Of a stretch of 64,000 nt of DNA, positions 17,946-26,341 are shown piece by piece (the stretch's first letter is position 1; each line of letters starts with the position of its first letter). The notes beneath the pieces are model-generated. The model worked only from the letters and a program-made list of their open reading frames with translations, was not told the origin of the DNA and made no database searches. The DNA is from Betaproteobacteria bacterium (lineage in GTDB: Bacteria > Pseudomonadota > Gammaproteobacteria > Burkholderiales > Usitatibacteraceae): assembly GCA_016790765.1 (NCBI GenBank), contig JAEUMZ010000134.1:1-64000 (forward strand), given 5' to 3'. The translations under genes and the position numbers were made by a program.

Positions 17946-19490
17946 TCAGGCGTTGTCGCGTTTCAGGCGTTTCTTTGCAGGCGCTTCCGCACTGCCGGAG
18001 GCGGCGCCGCCCCCGAACGCCTTCTCCAGTTCCGGCTCGAACTCCGGACCGTACGGGCCCATGAGCGTCTGCATCACCAAGCGCTCGAACTCGTCGCCGA
18101 AGCGGTTGATGATCGATTCCGGATCCGGCACCAGGCCGGCATCGGTGATGAGGCCGAACTGCACCTTGCCGTTGTAGGTCAGGATGGATACACCCATGCC
18201 GATGCCGCCCGATTGCGGCACCCAGAAGTCGATCTCGTCGATCTCGCGTCCGGCGAAGAACAGCGGCTTTTGCGGGCCGGGCACGTTGGTCATCACGGCG
18301 GTGGCGTTGCGGCCGATGAGCGCGCTGATCTGGTCCTGCAGGATCTTCGGCCCCATGCCGACGGCCGAGAGCAGCACGAAGGCCACGATCGGCTGCGCGG
18401 AGCCCTTCAATTCGCGCATGCGGGCGCGCACCACCTGCGTGCGCTCGATGGGGTCGTCGATGCCGACCGGGAGGTCCAGGAACACGAGGCCGAACTGGTT
18501 GCCCAGGTCACCGGCCTTTTCCACCGGCCGCAAATTCACCGGCACTACGGCGCGCAGCTCCACGCCGCCGGTGTCGTCGCCCTTGTTGGCCAGGTAATCG
18601 CGCAGCGCGCCGGCCGCAGTGGCCAGCAGCACGTCGTTCACCGAGCCGCCCAGCGCCTTGCCGATCACCTTCACCTCGGACAACGGCAACGGGTCGCACC
18701 AGGCCACGCGCTTCTTGCCGGTGAGCAGGCCCTTGTAGCGCGTCGGGGTATCCGGCTCCATCATCGCGATCTTGCGCAGTTCCTCGGCCAGTTCCATGCC
18801 CTTGGTGGCGAACTCGCGCATGGTCGCCGGGTCCTTGGCGATCTCCAGGCCCTGTTCGACGATGCCGCGCGTGAGCTTCATCGCGCCGGACCAGACGCTG
18901 GCCATCGGCTTGGTGACGCTGGTCCAGAAATCCATGTCGGCGGCCGGCGGGCCGGGGTTCTTCTTGTCGCGCGGCGGCGGCTTGATGAGGCTTTTCTCTG
19001 CGCTGTCGCCGGTCATCGACATCATCACGCCGATCAGCGCAATGCCGTCGGCATAGCAATGGTGGATGCGCGTGAGCAGCGCCGTGCCGCCCTTGTAGTT
19101 GTCGATCAACTGGAACTGCCACAGCGGCTTGGTGAAGTCGAGGCTGGTGCCGGCCATCTGGCTGACGTAATCCTCCAGGTCCTTCTTGTTGCCCTTGCCG
19201 GGCAACTTCACCTTCTTGATGTGGTGCTTGATGTCGAAGTTCTTGTCGTCCTCCCACCAGGCGCCGGTGGGGTCCTGCACGGCCTTTTGCTTGAAGCGCG
19301 GAAAGGTCAGGAAACGCTGTTCGATTGCAGTGCAGAGCTTCTTGTAGTCCAGCCGCTCCTTGAACATCATCACGCCGACAATCATCATCAGGTTGGTCGG
19401 GTGTTCCATGCGCAGCCACGCCGTGTCGACACCGGACATGCGCTCGCGATTGCCGATCTTGATGTTGGGCAGGCTGGGGATGTTGGCCAT
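17946..19490 (-). CDS. Wax ester synthase/diacylglycerol acyltransferase (WS/DGAT)
   Basis: Acyltransferase of 514 aa that joins acyl-CoA to a fatty alcohol or diacylglycerol to make storage neutral lipid. The catalytic HHxxxDG motif is HHCYADG at residues 143-149, and the C-terminal DUF1298 part has FVLLSAVGMGP and NVPGPQKPLFFAG. Start at MANIPSLPNI (19490), which matches the N-terminus of family members; codons upstream look non-coding. The acyl-CoA-binding protein is divergently transcribed 242 bp away, fitting a shared role in acyl-CoA handling. The C-terminus is a Lys-rich tail (KKRLKRDNA). Confidence 0.93.
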   Translation of the reverse strand: MANIPSLPNIKIGNRERMSGVDTAWLRMEHPTNLMMIVGVMMFKERLDYKKLCTAIEQRFLTFPRFKQKAVQDPTGAWWEDDKNFDIKHHIKKVKLPGKGNKKDLEDYVSQMAGTSLDFTKPLWQFQLIDNYKGGTALLTRIHHCYADGIALIGVMMSMTGDSAEKSLIKPPPRDKKNPGPPAADMDFWTSVTKPMASVWSGAMKLTRGIVEQGLEIAKDPATMREFATKGMELAEELRKIAMMEPDTPTRYKGLLTGKKRVAWCDPLPLSEVKVIGKALGGSVNDVLLATAAGALRDYLANKGDDTGGVELRAVVPVNLRPVEKAGDLGNQFGLVFLDLPVGIDDPIERTQVVRARMRELKGSAQPIVAFVLLSAVGMGPKILQDQISALIGRNATAVMTNVPGPQKPLFFAGREIDEIDFWVPQSGGIGMGVSILTYNGKVQFGLITDAGLVPDPESIINRFGDEFERLVMQTLMGPYGPEFEPELEKAFGGGAASGSAEAPAKKRLKRDNA

Positions 19491-19732
19491 GATCGTGGGT
19501 GTTGGCTTCCGGTTTTGCCGTGCGGTTTTGCCGTGTTCTATGCCGTGCCGCGCCTGGTTTTTGTGCGCGGTGTCCTCCGAAGAACCCATGCTTTTCCGAG
19601 GGAAATTGCCCGCCCCGGACGATTCAGCTAGAGTTACTTTAGCCTGTGTTCACCCCCAAGGAAACCCCCGCCAGAGCGGAATTCACCCTTTGGACCCCTG
19701 CAAAAACCCGGAAATACAGAGGAGCAGTCGCG

Positions 19733-19996
19733 ATGTCCGACCTGAAAAAGCAGTTTGAGAAGGCCACCAAGGACGTGACCAAGGCCAAGAAGGACCCTGG
19801 AAACGAGATGAAGCTGCGCCTCTACGCGCATTTCAAGCAGGCCTCCGAGGGAGATGTTTCCGGCGACAAGCCCGGGTTCACGGACTTTGTCGGCCGCGCC
19901 AAGTACGACGCCTGGGCCAAGATCAAGGGCATGAGCCAGGACGACGCCATGAAGGCGTACGTGAAACTGGTGGACCGGGTGCTCAAGGAGGAGTGA
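19733..19996 (+). CDS. Acyl-CoA-binding protein (ACBP)
   Basis: Small four-helix protein of 87 aa that binds long-chain acyl-CoA. Conserved features are LYAHFKQASEGD and FVGRAKYDAWAKIKGMS, including the Tyr and Lys residues that contact CoA in ACBPs. The start follows GAGGAG by 8 bp. ACBP may deliver acyl-CoA to the divergent WS/DGAT (inference from neighbourhood). Confidence 0.93.
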   Translation: MSDLKKQFEKATKDVTKAKKDPGNEMKLRLYAHFKQASEGDVSGDKPGFTDFVGRAKYDAWAKIKGMSQDDAMKAYVKLVDRVLKEE

Positions 19997-20040
19997 TTCT
20001 TCCGCTGTTTTCCCAGCGTACTGGAACCAAAGTCCAGGAG

Positions 20041-20097
20041 GGGCGGGCGTTTCGGGCCGTTTTCGGCCTGAAAGCCGCGCCAGTCATCGGGTTTGCC
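20041..20097 (+). repeat. Dispersed ~50-bp intergenic repeat, copy 1
   Basis: The stretch GGGCGGGCGTTT...GCCGTTTTCGGCCTGAAAGC...CGCGCCAGT resembles 43897-43946 and 39743-39806. The 3' motif is partly diverged (CCAGTCATCGGGTTTG). Confidence 0.55.
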
Positions 20098-20155
20098 TCC
20101 GCAAATGGACGCCGGCGCGCGCGCTTGCAGGAACACGCGCCACGTAGGTCAGCTT

Positions 20156-20242
20156 TGTAGGTCAGGTTGCCGAAGGCTACCTGACACCGCTGTTGGTGGA
20201 TAACAGGATTGTCAGGTAGCGCTGCGCGCAACCTGACCTACA
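20156..20242. repeat. REP-like palindrome, family C
   Basis: The outer arms TGTAGGTCAGGTTGC and GCAACCTGACCTACA are perfect complements. The inner arms GCTACCTGAC and GTCAGGTAGC pair as well. The unit GTCAGGTAGCGCTGCG recurs at 28430-28445. Confidence 0.8.
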
Positions 20243-20323
20243 GAATGCTTTTTTGTCGGCGTTCACCGGCGGAAATGGGCACGCAACCTTGGAAAGTTCC
20301 ACCGACCACGGAAGGGGCAGCGA

Positions 20324-21058
20324 ATGAGCGAAGGCCTGGTGATTGGCATCGGGATCGGCGGGATCGTCCTCTTCCTGGTCCTCTTTTCCCTGCTGGGCCG
20401 CTGGATGAAGCGGAGCGCGGAGCGCACGGCCTTGGCCGCAAGGGAACGCAACGAGACGTTGTATCGCGCCATGTTCCCGGAACTGCAACCGCACTACCAC
20501 CCCGAGCGGCTGCTCGATTTCGTCCAGGCCCTTCGAAAGCGCCGGGGAAACAAGAAGCGGCCTGAACCGGACTGGAACGACGTGCCCGGGTTCCCCGGGC
20601 TCAATGCCACGTTTGTGGCCACGGAGAAGGGCGAGCGCGTGACGCTCAAGGAACCTGCCGGGAAGGCGGTGACCGATTTCCTTTACCAGGACGTCGACAA
20701 TGCCGGGGTCCTGCGCGTGGGGAAAGGCAAGCTCACGGTCGACCTCGCCAATCCTGCTGATCCACGCGTGCGCTACTGGCACCCGGAGCGCGAGTTCAAG
20801 TGGTCGCGCAAGGGATGGACCTTCAAGACGCCAATGGCCGATGAACCCTTCACCTCATCGACCTCCGACAGCAGCCATTCGTCCTTTACGTCCTCGTCCT
20901 CCTCCGCGGATTCGCGCGCAGCCACGGCCGTCGCGTTTGCCGGTGCGGGCGGTGCGTTCGACGGGGGCGGGGCGGCGGGCAGCTGGGACGCGGCCTCCGC
21001 GGGCGCCGGTGGCGACTCCGACGGCACTTCGGGCGGCGAGTCCTCGACCGCCTACTGA
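20324..21058 (+). CDS. Membrane-anchored hypothetical protein with Ser/Gly-rich tail
   Basis: Protein of 244 aa that I do not recognise. It has one N-terminal transmembrane segment (GIGIGGIVLFLVLFSLLG), a basic juxtamembrane region, and a central domain of about 120 residues (HYHPERLLDFVQALRKRRG, YQDVDNAGVLRVGKGKLTVD). The C-terminal ~75 residues are low complexity, first Ser-rich and then Gly/Ala/Ser-rich, much like tails of TPM-domain membrane proteins. The start follows GGGGCAGCGA, a modest ribosome site. The stop is 6 bp from the glycosyltransferase start. Confidence 0.7.
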   Translation: MSEGLVIGIGIGGIVLFLVLFSLLGRWMKRSAERTALAARERNETLYRAMFPELQPHYHPERLLDFVQALRKRRGNKKRPEPDWNDVPGFPGLNATFVATEKGERVTLKEPAGKAVTDFLYQDVDNAGVLRVGKGKLTVDLANPADPRVRYWHPEREFKWSRKGWTFKTPMADEPFTSSTSDSSHSSFTSSSSSADSRAATAVAFAGAGGAFDGGGAAGSWDAASAGAGGDSDGTSGGESSTAY

Positions 21059-21064
21059 CCCGCC

Positions 21065-23353
21065 ATGGATGGCGCCACGCCGGTCGCGAGCCTGATCGCC
21101 TCAGGCTGCGCGCCGTCCATTGAGCCGGCGGCCGCGCCGATGCCGGTGCGCGTGCTGATCGCATCCCTTGCACGCGGCGGTGCGGAGCGCATCGTGCTGG
21201 AATGGCTGTCAGCCGAGGCCTCGCGCGGGCGCGCCATCGAACTGGCCGTGGTGCATGCGCGCAGCGATGAGTATCCCGTGCCGTGCGGCATCGATGTCTT
21301 GCGGCGCGGGCGGGAGAGCCCGGAGGATTTCGTGGACCGGGTGGCCCGCCGGTGGGCGCATTCACCCATGCTCATTCCCGTGGCCGTGCACCTGGTGCCC
21401 GATGCCCTGATGGCGCGATTGTGGCGGGCCGGCCTGGTGACGATCCCGGTGCTGCACAACACGCGCGCCGGGTGGCGCAACGCGCCGCACACCTGGCCGC
21501 CGCAGCACGTGCCGCTGGCCCTCGCCTGTGCGGCCGCGGTGCGCGCGGAGGCGATGGCCGACGGCTGCCGCGTGCCGGTCGCGGTCATCCGCCATCGGCC
21601 CCGGGTGGAGGCGTCGGCGGTCAATCCCGCCCGGCGACAGCAACTGCGCGCCGAATGGAACCTGGCGGCGGAGGACTTCGTGATCGGCGTGGTTGGGGCC
21701 TTCAAGCCCCAAAAGGACCACGCGCGTGCCGTGGAGGTGCTGGCGGCGATGCCACCGCACTCCCGGGCACAACTGGTGATCCTGGGCGGCGCGCTGGACG
21801 CCGGTGGGTTGAACGAGCTTGAGCGCGTGGCGAACGCCGCAGCGAAGCGGGGTGTGGCGAAGCGCTTGCGCCTTCCGGGCTGGGTGCCGGACGTTGCGCC
21901 GTGGTACGCCGCCTTCGATGCCGTGCTCAACGTCAGCCGCCACGAGGGCCTGTCCATGGCCACGCAGGAGGCGTTGGCGGCGGGCCTGCCGGTGGTGGCG
22001 CTGGACGTCGGCGGGCAAGCGGAAATTACGCACCCGGCGCTCACGCTGCTGCCGGCCGATTCAACAGCGCATTCGGTCGCAATGCGCCTTGCAGCGTTGC
22101 CCGTGCGCGCCACGCTCGCGCCGGCGACTGCGCCGCGCTGGCCGCGCGCATGGAGCGTGCCCCTCGGACTGCGCCCGCAAAGTGGGGCGGCGCCATCGAT
22201 CGACTCCTTGTTCGTGACGGCAAACCTGAACGCAGGCGGCGCACAGCGCTCGCTGATGAACCTGGCGTGCGCGGTTGGTGCGCGGCAGCGCATCGCCATC
22301 GCCGTGTGCGGCACGACCACGCAGCCGGTGTTCGCCGCGCAATTGGCCGCAGCCGGCGTGCGGTGTTTCCGCCCGGCCGGCAGCGCGGATGCCTTCGAGG
22401 TGGCCGAGGCCGTGCTGGCCGCCGCCACGGGCAGCGGCGCACGCACGCTGTGCTTCTGGAACGCCGACCCCCAGGTGAAGCTGCTGGTGGCCTGCTTTGC
22501 GCCGGCCGCGCTGCGGCTGGTGGATGCCAGCCCCGGCGGCTACGCGTATGCGGAGATGGACTCCGCCGCGCCGCTCGGGGAAGCACTGGCCTTCGGTCCT
22601 GCCGACTATTACGCACGGCTCGACGTGCTGGTCAGCAAGTTCCACGATGCCGCCTGTCCTGCAGCGCGGCAGGTGCGCGTGATTCCGAATGGCGTGGCCC
22701 CGCGTTCGCAGGCGCCGCAACCCTCAAAGCCCACCTTCCGGGTCAGCGGGCGCATCGCGCCGAGCAAGCGGATCGAATGCATCCTCGAGGCCTTCGACCT
22801 CATGCGGGCCAAGGTGCCCGGTGCCGTCCTGGACATCGTCGGCCAGGCCGAGGCGCGCGATGCCGGGTACCTGCAGACGCTGTTGCAGCGTGCGCGGGGC
22901 CTTCCCGTGATGTTCCGGGGGCCGGACGCGGCGCTTGCGCACCTGGCCGAGCCCTGCACGGCAACGATCGTGCTCGGCACGCACCAGGGCTGCCCCAATG
23001 CCGTGCTGGAAGCGATGTCCGCGGGCGTTCCGGTGATTGCCAATGACAGCGGCGGCACGCGCGAACTGGTGGTGGACGGCATTACCGGCTGGCTGCTGCC
23101 GGAAGATGTGGATGCGCAAACCCTGGCCGATGCCCTGCGCGAAGCGTGCCACGCGGAGGTTTCGCGGGCCCGCGGCCTCCGGGCCCGCGCGCAGGTGCGG
23201 CAGCACCATGCCATCGAAGCGATGGCGCAGGCCTACCTGGACGTGTTCAAGGATGCGCGTGAGGCGCCGGCTCCGGCGGAATCCATCGCTTCTCGATCCA
23301 TCGGCGAAAAAAAACCCCGGTGCCTTTCGGACCCGGGGTTTGAAACGTCCTGA
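21065..23353 (+). CDS. Tandem two-domain GT4-type glycosyltransferase
   Basis: Protein of 762 aa that appears to fuse two GT-B glycosyltransferases. The first spans about residues 20-350: ASLARGGAERIVLEWL, then GVVGAFKPQKDHARAVEVL and the donor-binding NVSRHEGLSMATQEALAAGL. The second spans about 380-730: TANLNAGGAQRSLMNLA, then SGRIAPSKRIECILEAF and GTHQGCPNAVLEAMSAG. Each has the EX7E-like segment. Sugars and acceptor are unknown; envelope polysaccharide or glycolipid synthesis is typical. The last ~20 codons run through the terminator hairpin of the opposing phasin gene (23307-23338), so the true C-terminus is an add-on of repeat sequence. Confidence 0.85.
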   Translation: MDGATPVASLIASGCAPSIEPAAAPMPVRVLIASLARGGAERIVLEWLSAEASRGRAIELAVVHARSDEYPVPCGIDVLRRGRESPEDFVDRVARRWAHSPMLIPVAVHLVPDALMARLWRAGLVTIPVLHNTRAGWRNAPHTWPPQHVPLALACAAAVRAEAMADGCRVPVAVIRHRPRVEASAVNPARRQQLRAEWNLAAEDFVIGVVGAFKPQKDHARAVEVLAAMPPHSRAQLVILGGALDAGGLNELERVANAAAKRGVAKRLRLPGWVPDVAPWYAAFDAVLNVSRHEGLSMATQEALAAGLPVVALDVGGQAEITHPALTLLPADSTAHSVAMRLAALPVRATLAPATAPRWPRAWSVPLGLRPQSGAAPSIDSLFVTANLNAGGAQRSLMNLACAVGARQRIAIAVCGTTTQPVFAAQLAAAGVRCFRPAGSADAFEVAEAVLAAATGSGARTLCFWNADPQVKLLVACFAPAALRLVDASPGGYAYAEMDSAAPLGEALAFGPADYYARLDVLVSKFHDAACPAARQVRVIPNGVAPRSQAPQPSKPTFRVSGRIAPSKRIECILEAFDLMRAKVPGAVLDIVGQAEARDAGYLQTLLQRARGLPVMFRGPDAALAHLAEPCTATIVLGTHQGCPNAVLEAMSAGVPVIANDSGGTRELVVDGITGWLLPEDVDAQTLADALREACHAEVSRARGLRARAQVRQHHAIEAMAQAYLDVFKDAREAPAPAESIASRSIGEKKPRCLSDPGFETS
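23307..23338 (-). terminator. Rho-independent terminator of phasin gene
   Basis: Read on the minus strand, CCCCGG, an 12-nt loop region and CCGGGG form a GC-rich stem followed by eight U residues (23314-23307). It lies 70 bp after the phasin stop and overlaps the 3' coding end of the glycosyltransferase on the other strand. Confidence 0.85.
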
Positions 23354-23407
23354 TAACAGGACGAGGAGGAGACGTCAGGCCCTGCGCTCGGCAGGGCCGG
23401 GTTGGGG

Positions 23408-23989
23408 TTAGCGGCGCTTGGCTGCGGGCTTCTTCGCGGCGGGGCGCTTCGGCATTGCTTTCTTGGCCACCGGGCGGGCGCCGGCCTTCTTTTCCTGCGC
23501 CAGCAGGGCGCGCACGGCTTCGGAGAGTTCGGACACTTGCTGCGTGAGCGCCTCGATGTCGCGGGCGGTCAGCACGCCCAGGCGATTGAGCGAGGCATGC
23601 ACGCGGGCTTCGAACACCTGCTCGAGCTTGTCCAGCTTGCCGGACGCGGCTTCAAACGTCTTGGTGGCTTGCGCCTTGGCGGTTTCAATCGTCGCCTCGG
23701 CCACGTGGCGGGTGTTTTCCTCGATTTCCACGCCCTGCTTGACCAGCGTGTCGAAGGCCTTCTTGCCTTCGTTCTGCGCCTTGGAGAATGCGCCGAGGCC
23801 GGCCAGCCAGATCTGCTGGGCCGATTCCATCACCTGCTTGGCGTTCGGTTGCGCGCCGATGTTCTGTGCCAGCTCGGTGAGCTTGGCGGCGATGTCGCCG
23901 GCGGGGCCCAGCTTGTCCAGCGCGGCCATGGCGGCGCTCTTGGCGGAACTGGGGGTGGACTTGGCGGATTTCTTGAACTTGGTGGCCAT
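23408..23989 (-). CDS. Phasin family PHA granule-associated protein (PhaF-like)
   Basis: Protein of 193 aa. The central part (QIWLAGLGAFSKAQNEGKKA, FDTLVKQGVEIEE) is the phasin-like amphipathic helix region of the PhaI/PhaF family. Between about residues 120 and 165 there is a heptad-rich coiled coil (LDKLEQVFEARVHASLNRLG). The C-terminus is a histone-H1-like Ala/Lys/Pro tail (KKAMPKRPAAKKPAAKRR), as in PhaF, which binds both granules and nucleoid. Role: coating polyhydroxyalkanoate inclusions and helping their segregation. It has its own terminator and is divergent from fadD. Confidence 0.88.
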   Translation of the reverse strand: MATKFKKSAKSTPSSAKSAAMAALDKLGPAGDIAAKLTELAQNIGAQPNAKQVMESAQQIWLAGLGAFSKAQNEGKKAFDTLVKQGVEIEENTRHVAEATIETAKAQATKTFEAASGKLDKLEQVFEARVHASLNRLGVLTARDIEALTQQVSELSEAVRALLAQEKKAGARPVAKKAMPKRPAAKKPAAKRR

Positions 23990-24207
23990 GCGATGCTCCT
24001 CGGCGGCGGTGGAATGTTGGGATGGGAGGCCACAGGGGGCGTGGCCGTGAAGTTGAGACCGACTTTACGGCGCGCTTTTAGAGCAAACACACTATTCACC
24101 CGAGTGGATTTCATCCTGCGCTAAGATGCGCAAAACCCGGGCGGCGCGACCGCCCGGACGGTGCCTCCAGAGCGCCGGTACAACGACCACACCACGAGGA
24201 GAGCACC

Positions 24208-25890
24208 TTGACCGCCAGTACTGAACGCATTTGGCTTGCGTCCTATCCCCCGGGCATGCCGCACGACATCGATCCGGACCGCTACCCGAACATCAATGCG
24301 GTGGTCGATGAGGCCTGCAAGGTCTATCGCGACCGGCCGGCGTTCACCTGCATGGGCAAATCGCAGACCTTCGGCGAACTCGACGCGGCGGCGACGCAAC
24401 TGGCGGGGTATTTGCGCGGCGTTCTCAAGCTCGCGCAGGGCGACCGCGTGGCGATCATGATGCCCAACATCCTGCAGTACCCGATCGCGGTGTTCGGCAT
24501 CCTGCGTGCCGGGTTGATCGCCGTGAATTGCAACCCGCTGTACACCCCGCGCGAACTGGAACACCAGTTGAAGGACTCCGGCGCCAAGGCGATCATCGTG
24601 GTGGAGAACTGCGCGGCCACGCTCACGGCCGTGATCGGCAAGACGGATGTCAAGCACGTGATCACCACGCAGATCGGCGATCTGCTCGGCTTCCCGAAAT
24701 CGCTGCTGGTCAACTTCGTGATCAAGCACAAGAAAAAGATGGTGCCGGCGTTCGACCTGCCGGGCGCGGTGGCCTTCAAGTCCGCACTGTCGATGGGTAG
24801 TGGCGCGCCGTTCACGCGGCCGGAAGTCAAGGGCAGCGACTTGGCCTTCCTCCAGTACACCGGCGGGACCACCGGCGTGTCGAAGGGCGCGATGCTGTCG
24901 CACCGCAACATCGTGGCCAACATGGAGCAGGTGGATGCGTGGACCGGCGGCCTGTTTGAATATGGCAAGGACGTGATGGTGCAGCCGCTGCCGCTGTACC
25001 ACATCTTCGCGCTGTCTTCGGGCTTGACGTTCAGCAGGAAGGGCATGGAGACCATCCTCATTCCCAACCCGCGCGATTTCGACGGCTTCATCGACGTGCT
25101 GGCCTCGCGCAAATGGAACGCCCTGACCGGCGTGAACACGCTGTTCGCGGCGCTGCTGGCGCATCCGCGCTTTGCGAGCCTCGATTTTTCCAACGTCAAG
25201 CTGGTGCTCTCCGGCGGCATGGCATTGCAGCACGCGGTGGCGGACAAGTGGAAAAAGGTCACCGGCAAGTCCGTGATGGAAGGCTACGGCCTGACCGAGA
25301 CCTCGCCCGGCGCCTGCATCACGCCGGTGCACCTGCCGGACAAGGTGGAGGGCATCGGCCTGCCGATTCCGTCGACGGTGCTGAGCATCCGCGACGACGA
25401 TGAGAACATCCTGCCGCCGGGCCAGCCGGGCGAAATCTGCATCGCCGGCCCGCAGGTGATGCAGGGCTATTGGCAGCGTCCCGATGAAACCGCCAAAGTG
25501 ATGGCCAAGGACGGCGCGTTCAAGAGCGGCGACATCGGCGTGATGGACGAGAAGGGCTTTTTCAAGATCGTCGACCGCAAGAAGGACATGATCCTGGTCT
25601 CGGGCTTCAACGTGTACCCGAACGAGATCGAGGACGTGGTGGCGATGTGCCCCGGCGTGCGGGAAGTGTGTGCGGTGGCATCGCCGGACGAGAAATCCGG
25701 TGAGGTGGTGCGCGTGGTGATCGTCAAGGGCGACCCGGCGCTGACCAAGGAAAAGGTCATGGAGCACTGCAAGGCCAACCTCACCGGCTACAAACTGCCC
25801 AAGATCATCGAGTTCTGGGACGACCTGCCGAAGACCAACGTGGGCAAGATCCTGCGGCGCTCCGTGCGGGACATCCCCGTCAAGGCCTAG
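24208..25890 (+). CDS. fadD: Long-chain fatty acid-CoA ligase
   Basis: AMP-forming acyl-CoA synthetase of 560 aa that activates fatty acids for oxidation or lipid storage. The P-loop-like motif YTGGTTGVSKGAML is at residues 217-230, the A5 motif is YGLTETSP, the hinge is DRKKDMILVSGFNVYP, and the C-terminal catalytic Lys lies in TNVGKILRR. Length and N-terminal WLASYPPGMPHDI match FadD. TTG at 24208 follows ACGAGGAG and is preferred. With the nearby ACBP and WS/DGAT it suggests an acyl-CoA channel. Confidence 0.93.
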   Translation: MTASTERIWLASYPPGMPHDIDPDRYPNINAVVDEACKVYRDRPAFTCMGKSQTFGELDAAATQLAGYLRGVLKLAQGDRVAIMMPNILQYPIAVFGILRAGLIAVNCNPLYTPRELEHQLKDSGAKAIIVVENCAATLTAVIGKTDVKHVITTQIGDLLGFPKSLLVNFVIKHKKKMVPAFDLPGAVAFKSALSMGSGAPFTRPEVKGSDLAFLQYTGGTTGVSKGAMLSHRNIVANMEQVDAWTGGLFEYGKDVMVQPLPLYHIFALSSGLTFSRKGMETILIPNPRDFDGFIDVLASRKWNALTGVNTLFAALLAHPRFASLDFSNVKLVLSGGMALQHAVADKWKKVTGKSVMEGYGLTETSPGACITPVHLPDKVEGIGLPIPSTVLSIRDDDENILPPGQPGEICIAGPQVMQGYWQRPDETAKVMAKDGAFKSGDIGVMDEKGFFKIVDRKKDMILVSGFNVYPNEIEDVVAMCPGVREVCAVASPDEKSGEVVRVVIVKGDPALTKEKVMEHCKANLTGYKLPKIIEFWDDLPKTNVGKILRRSVRDIPVKA

Positions 25891-25896
25891 CCGAAC

Positions 25897-26127
25897 GTGC
25901 TGCGCGCGCTGGCCCTCGGCGGCATTGGCCTGGCGGGCCTGTGGATGGGCTTGCGCGCCGTGTTCACAGGGGTCGTGGACCTGGGCGGCAAGCGCGGCGG
26001 CACCTACGTGGTCACGTTCGCCGACCAGCCCGGTGCGTTTCTGATCGGCACGATTTTGATGCTGGTGCTGGGGGCGGGGGCGCTGGTGGTGGCGTGGAAG
26101 CTATTGAAAGGTGACGCGGAGCCTTAG
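25897..26127 (+). CDS. Small two-helix membrane protein
   Basis: Protein of 76 aa with two predicted transmembrane helices (ALALGGIGLAGLWMGLRAV and FLIGTILMLVLGAGALVVAW) and a short Gly-rich loop. No family recognised. GTG start 6 bp after the fadD stop, suggesting cotranscription; a relation to fatty acid uptake is only positional. Confidence 0.55.
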   Translation: MLRALALGGIGLAGLWMGLRAVFTGVVDLGGKRGGTYVVTFADQPGAFLIGTILMLVLGAGALVVAWKLLKGDAEP

Positions 26128-26225
26128 CAAGATCCTCAGCGCTCCTACCCGATCGTGCACTCGTAGCGCGTGAACCTGGACGCTGGTGCATCAAAGTGTG
26201 GCGGTATTCCGTAGCCCCCTCGGAA

Positions 26226-26301
26226 TTGTCGCCCCGGACTTGTTCCGGGGCCCAAGTTTGCAAAAGTCAAATTGGACCCCGGAACAAGTCCGGGGCGACA
26301 A
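26226..26301. repeat. REP-like palindrome, family A (copy 2)
   Basis: Two 30-nt arms (26226-26255 and 26272-26301) are complementary except for one base, giving a long hairpin with a 16-nt loop. Core: GTCGCCCCGGACTTGTTCCG. It lies between the convergent genes at 25897 and 26342 and could act as a bidirectional terminator. Confidence 0.85.
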
Positions 26302-26341
26302 GCTGAAACATCGCCTTTGAGAAGGCGGGTGCCTCATGCCT

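Larger units (their letters stand above)
19997..20323. other. Intergenic spacer filled with repeats
   Basis: No gene is visible. The spacer contains one copy of the dispersed ~50-bp repeat (20041-20097) and a family C palindrome (20156-20242). It also has an extra half-arm (ACGTAGGTCAGC) at about 20143. Confidence 0.7.

Noticed and set aside
17598-19631. 677-codon plus-strand open frame opposite the WS/DGAT gene
   Set aside because: Composition is typical of a shadow frame and the minus strand carries the HHCYADG motif and full-length family similarity.
24121-25767. 548-codon minus-strand frame opposite fadD
   Set aside because: No domain; fadD on the other strand is complete with all motifs.
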